From positions 68,838 through 132,837 of the forward strand of contig CAZTKJ010000003.1 in the NCBI GenBank assembly GCA_964614185.1: 64,000 bases of DNA, written 5' to 3'. A program made the position numbers and the translations under genes. Under the pieces are notes generated by a model. That model had not been told where the DNA came from. It made no database searches and saw only the letters and a list, made by a program, of their open reading frames with translations. Shown here piece by piece: positions 58,805 through 64,000 of this stretch (positions within the stretch are counted from its first letter, which is position 1; every line of letters starts with the position of its first letter). The stretch comes from Suilimivivens sp964614185. GTDB lineage: Bacteria > Bacillota > Clostridia > Lachnospirales > Lachnospiraceae.

Positions 58805-60748
58805 TTAGTAATCTGCGTCTAAAAAAACACGCATCTCGCCGGGTTTTCTGTTGCCCCAGACACAATAAGGAATAGCAGTAAGCTCCTCATCTTTTTTTTC
58901 AAATCTGGGTGGCGCATACAAAAGTTCTTCCTGTTCTATGGTAGAAATCAATCTTTCTCCGGTCACCTTCAGCACAGGAAGATTTCCCGGCAGTTCCTTT
59001 ACCGGATTCGTCTCTTTGATTTTTCCATCTGTACAAATCCGAAGAGTTGCCAGATTTTCTCCGTTATCTACTTCTTCAAAGCAATAGACAAATGGTCCTT
59101 TAGTCAACGCAACCTTCCCCACATCTGCTCTGACATTCTTGTTTACCGCCATAAGTCTTGCAGGAACCTGCCCTGAAAGTTCAAAGCTTTGCTCTCCCTC
59201 TCTGTTTATGGCAAGAACTGCATAACCATTTTCTATGGCAGGCCTGATCCGCTCAGAACCGCTGTGAAATTCAACCTCTTCCAGCCAGGATGGAATACGA
59301 AGTCGTACTGTAATTGCTTTCTTTCCACCTGTACATACTGTGATTTTCAGCTTTCCACCCTGCAACAGCTCATTTTCTAATCGAAGCTTTACCGGTGTTT
59401 CATTTAAAATTATTTCCATTTCAGAAGAGATAAAAAGATTAACAAAAAGACTTTTATCATCTACCGCACAAATATACTGTCCCAAAGAGGCAAGTGTTCT
59501 TGCTATATTAGGAGGACAGCATGCTACATCAAACCAAGGCTGCCTTACCGGTTTCACATAATGAATCGTTGTGTGCTCCATACAATTGTCCGGCCAGACT
59601 TCAAGAGGATTTACATAGAAATATCTGTCACCTTCTTTTGAAATGCCCGCAAGTACTGTGTTGTATAATGCTCTTTCCACTGCCTCATAATACACCGCAT
59701 CTCTGCAAAGGGACGCCATTCTTTGTCCGAACATCATAATTCCGATGGAAGCGCAGCTCTCACAATACATTCTGTCATTTGGAAGATCATAATCGGCGGT
59801 AAATCTTTCCAGAAGACCGGAAGAGCCGATCCCCCCTGTGATATACATTCGCCTGGTGGTCATGTTTTTCCATAAACATTTGCAGGCTTCTTTCAATTCA
59901 TCATCGTGATAGGCCTGAGCAAGATCCGCCATTGCACTATACATATAGGTTGCTCTTACCGCATGCCCTTCTGCAGTTTTCTGCCTGATTGGCGGCATGT
60001 GGGACTGAGAATAGGCCGGATCATAATCGGTGAGTTCCGGAAAAATCCTAAAATAATCTTTCTTCTTCATTTCCTCCAAAAAATAATTTGGTTGTGTACC
60101 TCTTATATCAATAAAGAACCTTGCAAGTTTTAGATAGCTTTCTTTTTCTGTAATTTTATAAAGCTTAATCAGTGCCAATTCTACAAGCTGGTGTCCCGGG
60201 CAGCCCTTACTTTGATCCTTCCCCGGCCCAAATACCTGACAGAGCAAATCAGCAAATCGACAGGCTATGTCAAGAAACTCTTTCTTTCCCGTTGCCTGAT
60301 AATACGCTGCTGCAGCTTCAAACAAATGACCTGCACTGTAAAGCTCATGACCCTCCCGCAGATTTTTCCAACGCTGCTGCGGATGTACAAGGGTATAATA
60401 AGTATTCAGATATCCATCTGGTTGTTGTGCCTTGCCAATCAAACGTATCAGTTCATCTGCCACAGAAATATACTCTGTCCTGCCATTCATTGCACAAAAG
60501 GCAACTGCCTCCAGCCATTTATATGCATCAGTGTCTCCAAATACAACTCCTTTATGTTCTCCTTCCAGTTCGCCGGCTGCAATTTTAAAATTATCAATGC
60601 AATAACTTCTTACATGTTCCACCTTGCCATTTAGAACATCCCATTGATAAGGAATCATCTTTCCGGCTACAAGATCAACGTAATGTCCAAACAGACTGTC
60701 TGTAATCTGTATCATATGGAACTGCGGTACTCTGATTTTGCTTGGCAT
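58805..60748 (-). CDS. GH127-family beta-L-arabinofuranosidase
   Basis: A 647-residue cytosolic enzyme. The signature of GH127 (HypBA1 group) is present: MYCESCASIG (Glu and Cys, around residue 328) and FDVACCPPNIAR (Cys-Cys, around residue 409), which together hold the zinc and the nucleophilic Cys. The (alpha/alpha)6 barrel and C-terminal sandwich fit in length. It releases beta-linked L-arabinofuranose, such as from plant hydroxyproline-rich glycoprotein glycans. AGGAGG precedes the start. LacI-type operators lie upstream. Confidence 0.88.
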   Translation of the reverse strand: MPSKIRVPQFHMIQITDSLFGHYVDLVAGKMIPYQWDVLNGKVEHVRSYCIDNFKIAAGELEGEHKGVVFGDTDAYKWLEAVAFCAMNGRTEYISVADELIRLIGKAQQPDGYLNTYYTLVHPQQRWKNLREGHELYSAGHLFEAAAAYYQATGKKEFLDIACRFADLLCQVFGPGKDQSKGCPGHQLVELALIKLYKITEKESYLKLARFFIDIRGTQPNYFLEEMKKKDYFRIFPELTDYDPAYSQSHMPPIRQKTAEGHAVRATYMYSAMADLAQAYHDDELKEACKCLWKNMTTRRMYITGGIGSSGLLERFTADYDLPNDRMYCESCASIGIMMFGQRMASLCRDAVYYEAVERALYNTVLAGISKEGDRYFYVNPLEVWPDNCMEHTTIHYVKPVRQPWFDVACCPPNIARTLASLGQYICAVDDKSLFVNLFISSEMEIILNETPVKLRLENELLQGGKLKITVCTGGKKAITVRLRIPSWLEEVEFHSGSERIRPAIENGYAVLAINREGEQSFELSGQVPARLMAVNKNVRADVGKVALTKGPFVYCFEEVDNGENLATLRICTDGKIKETNPVKELPGNLPVLKVTGERLISTIEQEELLYAPPRFEKKDEELTAIPYCVWGNRKPGEMRVFLDADY

Positions 60749-60770
60749 ATGTAGGCTTCCTCCTGATTTT

Positions 60771-60784
60771 TGTTAAACGTTTTC
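60771..60784. promoter_or_regulatory. LacI-type operator 1
   Basis: TGTTAAACGTTTTC, a near palindrome around the central CG typical of LacI-family sites, in the leader between the promoter and the GH127 ribosome site. Confidence 0.65.
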
Positions 60785-60831
60785 CTTTTTTAGCCAATTT
60801 TCGCGCTTTATACCACTTTTTTGCTCAAAAT

Positions 60832-60847
60832 ATGCTAAACGTTTAAC
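60832..60847. promoter_or_regulatory. LacI-type operator 2
   Basis: TGCTAAACGTTTAACA, the most symmetrical of the three copies, upstream of a TATAAA box that could be the -10 of the GH127 gene on the minus strand. Confidence 0.7.
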
Positions 60848-61030
60848 ATGGTTTTATCATAACACCGATTATCATGCTTGTAAATACAAAATTTTAAAAT
60901 TGTATATTTTGCAGTTTTCTTTTCATCACATTTTGTGTATTATGTATAATTCCGGGTGTTTTTGAAAGTCACTGCTACTATTCATTATATGATGCAATAA
61001 TCTTTATTTTCTTTTTTTCTTTCGCTTGCA

Positions 61031-61044
61031 TGTTAAACGTTTTT
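61031..61044. promoter_or_regulatory. LacI-type operator 3
   Basis: TGTTAAACGTTTTT, 49 bp before the lacI-type start and next to a TTGCAT -35-like box, which suggests autoregulation. The 344-bp gap from 60749 to 61092 holds all three operators and no gene. Confidence 0.65.
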
Positions 61045-61092
61045 GTGCTAGTGTTTTTCATAGATAGTGCTATATGCAGAAAGGAGAACTCT

Positions 61093-62130
61093 ATGGCAAC
61101 CATTCGGGAAATTTCTGAAAAAGCAGGGGTATCCATTGCTACTGTTTCCAAAGTTTTAAACGGCAAATCCGGCGTCAAGCGGGAAACGGCCAATGAGATC
61201 CTTGCCATTGCCGATAGTCTGAATTATCGTCCAAACTTAAATGCCCGTTTTTTAAAAAGCGGCCGTTCCCAGACTTTGGGAATCATTACGGAAGACTTGA
61301 CAGTATTTAACTCTCCGGAAATTGTCGATGGTATTGCTGTTGCATGCGAGGAAAGAGGATATCATTATATACTTGGAAATCTTCGTTTCAATAAGCGATA
61401 TGGCAATGGTCCCCGAAAAGATTCCGAAAGTGCAAAGATCCTTCTTGCTACAGTAAATGATATGCTCTCCAAGCAGGTTGATGGCATTGTCTATATCGGC
61501 TGTCACAGTCATGTAGTGGTTTCTCTGACGGATCACTCTGATGTTCCTTTTGTGTGCGCTTACTGCACCAGCAGCGATCCCAATGTTCCTTCTGTTCTTT
61601 ATGATGATCGAACTGCAGCCTGCCAGGCAACAGAGGTACTGGTCAAAAAAAATCTGCGCGAGATCGGTATGATTACCGGTCCCATGAATAGCATTCATTC
61701 TATTAATCGATTATATGGATTTCAGGATGCTCTTTTTCAGGCCGGCATTCCCTATAATCCCCATTTTACCCTAAACGGCAACTGGGATCGGGAAAGCGGA
61801 TATAAGTTGGGTGAAAAGCTGATCTCCTCAGGAGCGAAAGCAATCTTTGCCCATAATGACTTAATTGCCACCGGGGTTATTGACTGGTGCAACCAAAATG
61901 GGATCTCAGTAGGCAAGGATTTATATCTGATCGGCTTTGATAACCGGGAAATCAGCACTGTCAGCAAACCTACTCTTTCCACAGTTGCGCTTCCTCTTTT
62001 GGAGATTGGCCTGACTGCCGGAAATATCCTGCTTGATACTCTTTCTGGCCAAAAAACGGCAAACAGCAATGTTCTTCTTAGCTGCAATATTATTGAACGA
62101 GAATCTACAGGTCAATTTTCTACTAACTAA
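61093..62130 (+). CDS. LacI-family transcriptional regulator of the arabinoside locus
   Basis: A 345-residue repressor: helix-turn-helix MATIREISEKAGVSIATVSK with the hinge NGKSGVKRETANEILAIADS, then a periplasmic-binding-type sensor domain (GIITEDLTVFNSPEIVDGIA; IFAHNDLIATGVIDWCN; LYLIGFDNREI). Sites of the kind it should bind occur three times in the intergenic region. Start at 61093 follows AAAGGAG; an open frame continuing upstream includes operator 3 and was rejected. Ligand: probably an arabinose-containing sugar. Confidence 0.92.
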   Translation: MATIREISEKAGVSIATVSKVLNGKSGVKRETANEILAIADSLNYRPNLNARFLKSGRSQTLGIITEDLTVFNSPEIVDGIAVACEERGYHYILGNLRFNKRYGNGPRKDSESAKILLATVNDMLSKQVDGIVYIGCHSHVVVSLTDHSDVPFVCAYCTSSDPNVPSVLYDDRTAACQATEVLVKKNLREIGMITGPMNSIHSINRLYGFQDALFQAGIPYNPHFTLNGNWDRESGYKLGEKLISSGAKAIFAHNDLIATGVIDWCNQNGISVGKDLYLIGFDNREISTVSKPTLSTVALPLLEIGLTAGNILLDTLSGQKTANSNVLLSCNIIERESTGQFSTN

Positions 62131-62152
62131 ATTGAAGAAAGGAATCCCTTTT

Positions 62153-63631
62153 ATGAAAGCAACCCTTCACATAGATACCCAAAGTATTATTTCTCCAATT
62201 GATGATCGCATTTACAGCTCATTTATTGAGCATATGGGCAGAGCCGTTTATACGGGAATCTACGAGCCTACGCACAAATCTGCTGATGCAGAAGGCTTTC
62301 GATTGGATGTTGCTGACCTGATTCGCCCTCTCAACATCTCCCACATTCGATACCCTGGCGGAAATTTTCTTTCCGGCTATGACTGGAAAGACGGAATTGG
62401 TCCAAAGAAAGATCGTCCTGTACGACCTGAAATGGCCTGGAGTGCCTTGGAACCTAATCAGGTTGGAACTGATGAATTTCTCTCCTTTTGTGAAAGGCTT
62501 CAGATTTCTCCTATGCTCGGTGTAAATCTTGGAACCGGCACTCCCAAGGACGCTGTAGAACTTTTGGAATACTGTAACTCGTCCCTTCCTACCTATTGGG
62601 CCAAAAAGCGTATTGAAAACGGCAGAAAAGAACCTTATGGTGTAAAACTATGGTGTTTGGGAAATGAAATGGATGGGCCTTGGCAAATTTGTGCCAAAAC
62701 AGCCTCAGAATACAGTCGCATTGCATGCGAAACTGCCAAACTTATGAAAATGCTGGATCCGGATATTGAACTTGTGGCCTGCGGAAGTTCTTACCGCGAT
62801 ATGCCGACCTTTGGAATATGGGAAGAAACTGTTCTTCGTGAATGTTATCCTTATATTGATTATCTTTCTCTTCATCAATACTATCAAAATATGGACGGAG
62901 ATGTCATGAGCTTTTTGTGCCGTGACGAGGATATGTCCGACTTTATTACCGAGGTTGCAGCTATCTGTGACCGCATTAAAAAAGAAAAAAACAGCGATAA
63001 AGATATTAAGCTTTCTTTTGATGAGTGGAATGTTTGGTATCACTTCCAAAAGTCCGGAAAAATCCCCGAAAAATGGATTGTTGGCCGTCCTGTTGAAGAG
63101 GAAGAATTTGATTTTGCTGATATGTTACTCGTAGGCGGTATGTTGAATACATTAATAAACCATTCTGATATTGTAAAAATTGCCTGTCTGGCACAACTTG
63201 TAAACTGCATTGCTCCTATTATGACGCAGGAGGGCGGAAAAAGCTGGACGCAAACAATTTACTGGCCCTTCCTATACGCATCCAAATATGGACGCGGAAC
63301 TGCATTGAAATTAAAAACAGAAGCTCCTTCCTACACCTGCAAGGTGCGTAAAGAAGCCTCCTATTTGTCTTCCTCCGCAGTCTTATCTAAGGACGGAACT
63401 ACACTTTCGCTCTTCCTGATCAACAAAAATCCACATGAAGAAATGGAGTTATATTTACCTGGGATCAAGGGAGAACTCCTTTCCTTTGTTACCATAGAAG
63501 GGCACTCCTTTGATACTGTCAACACTGCAGATTCTCAGCCTGTATTTCCCAAAGAGGTGACCGGCAAATGCTTGAAAGATTTAAAGCTTTCTGCTTCTTC
63601 CTGGAATATGATACAAATTAAGCTTTTCTAA
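62153..63631 (+). CDS. abfA: Alpha-L-arabinofuranosidase, GH51
   Basis: A 492-residue intracellular enzyme. LWCLGNEMDGPWQ supplies the acid/base Glu172 and LSFDEWNVWYHF the nucleophile Glu291; HIRYPGGNFLSGYDWKDGIG and SSFIEHMGRAVYTGIYEP are other GH51 marks. It removes alpha-L-arabinofuranose from oligosaccharides brought in by the importer. The start at 62153 (MKATLHIDTQ) follows AAGGAA; it lies 22 bp after the regulator gene and is cotranscribed. Confidence 0.93.
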   Translation: MKATLHIDTQSIISPIDDRIYSSFIEHMGRAVYTGIYEPTHKSADAEGFRLDVADLIRPLNISHIRYPGGNFLSGYDWKDGIGPKKDRPVRPEMAWSALEPNQVGTDEFLSFCERLQISPMLGVNLGTGTPKDAVELLEYCNSSLPTYWAKKRIENGRKEPYGVKLWCLGNEMDGPWQICAKTASEYSRIACETAKLMKMLDPDIELVACGSSYRDMPTFGIWEETVLRECYPYIDYLSLHQYYQNMDGDVMSFLCRDEDMSDFITEVAAICDRIKKEKNSDKDIKLSFDEWNVWYHFQKSGKIPEKWIVGRPVEEEEFDFADMLLVGGMLNTLINHSDIVKIACLAQLVNCIAPIMTQEGGKSWTQTIYWPFLYASKYGRGTALKLKTEAPSYTCKVRKEASYLSSSAVLSKDGTTLSLFLINKNPHEEMELYLPGIKGELLSFVTIEGHSFDTVNTADSQPVFPKEVTGKCLKDLKLSASSWNMIQIKLF

Positions 63632-63644
63632 AGCTTAGATGAAA

Positions 63645-64000
63645 TCATGCCTCCGGCTTTAACGGGCCGTAAAAATAAGATGCTGTTGCGCCTCCATCAA
63701 TCAGGAAATCTGATCCGGTAATAAATGCTCCCTTATCGCTCATTAAAAGTTCAGCCACATTGGCCACCTCATCCGCTGTTCCCGGTCTTCCGGCAGGACA
63801 TTTGGCAAACATATTTTTATAAAAATCACCGCGGGGACCGTTGAACTCATCAATGGCAAGAGGGGTAACAATAATTCCCGGAGAAATGGAATTGATGCGG
63901 GCGCCCCTTTCTCCCCATTTAACAGCTTCTGCCATGACACGCTTCTCATTGCAGCGTTTTGCCATCTGATATGCGTGCAGGGTATCTTTAATATTTTCAG
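63645..64000 (-). CDS. Short-chain dehydrogenase/reductase, C-terminal part (runs off right edge)
   Basis: The last 118 codons of an SDR. The catalytic YxxxK reads YQMAK just left of the window edge, followed by GARINSISPGIIVTPLAIDE, the usual SxSPG(I)(I/V)xT(P) strand, and ITGSDFLIDGGATASYFYG at the end. An internal ATG at 63965 is not the true start because the YxxxK motif precedes it. It faces the GH51 gene (convergent, 13 bp apart). Substrate not known. Confidence 0.85.
   Translation of the reverse strand, partial: ENIKDTLHAYQMAKRCNEKRVMAEAVKWGERGARINSISPGIIVTPLAIDEFNGPRGDFYKNMFAKCPAGRPGTADEVANVAELLMSDKGAFITGSDFLIDGGATASYFYGPLKPEA

Noticed and set aside
60172..60634. Two overlapping plus-strand frames of about 140 codons
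   Set aside because: Antisense to the GH127 gene whose active-site residues are conserved.
62033..62152. Upstream extension of the GH51 reading frame
   Set aside because: It overlaps the end of the LacI-type gene; the ATG at 62153 has its own ribosome site and matches the family N-terminus.

Overview
The window looks like chromosome of a low-GC Gram-positive gut anaerobe, most likely a Lachnospiraceae member (Blautia-like at a guess). The basis is strong AGGAGG-type ribosome sites, rho-independent terminators, agr-type and LytTR signalling, an envelope polysaccharide cluster of the kind seen in that family, and an arabinoside-utilisation operon. There are no rRNA, tRNA, CRISPR or phage structural genes and no intact insertion sequence. 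Assignments rest on reading the translations and motifs; no database search was run.

Region 1 (1-28.8 kb) is mainly a cell-envelope glycopolymer region. After a few small genes it holds a tandem pair of four-helix SMR-type subunits (possible lipid-linked sugar flippase), two membrane-anchored SGNH-like proteins and an SGNH lipoprotein, an MBOAT O-acyltransferase, several GT-C type polytopic glycosyltransferase-like proteins (including one encoded as two adjacent genes), a membrane-anchored GH78 alpha-L-rhamnosidase, a radical SAM/SPASM protein, two FAD-dependent sugar-type oxidoreductases, a DegT aminotransferase, three GT2 glycosyltransferases, a UDP-glucuronate 4-epimerase and mscL. Together they suggest synthesis, acylation and trimming of a surface polymer. 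A 234-bp fold-back element lies between the radical SAM gene and the oxidoreductase gene.

Region 2 (28.8-34 kb) is an agr quorum-sensing island: an XRE regulator, agrB, a 44-codon agrD missed by length-limited gene calling, a convergent AgrC-like kinase, a LytTR response regulator and two paralogous regulators that each carry two HTH domains. Three promoters in this island share a motif. The predicted signal is a serine (lactone) rather than cysteine macrocycle.

Region 3 (34-52 kb) is accessory: a type III ToxN/AbiQ-like toxin with a very short candidate antitoxin RNA and its terminator, acyltransferases, a BlaI/BlaR1 pair next to a small secreted protein, a type II AbrB/RelE-like module, GNAT and NUDIX enzymes, a chemoreceptor, a Fic protein, a GGDEF(degenerate)-EAL phosphodiesterase, a second LytTR two-component pair, and a three-domain fusion (YunG-like, AlkZ-related, EVE).

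Region 4 (52-64 kb) has a MATE exporter, a YitT protein, an alpha/alpha-toroid protein, then an arabinoside operon: ABC importer, GH127 beta-L-arabinofuranosidase, a divergent LacI regulator with three TTAAACGTTT-type operators, a GH51 alpha-L-arabinofuranosidase, and a partial SDR at the right edge.
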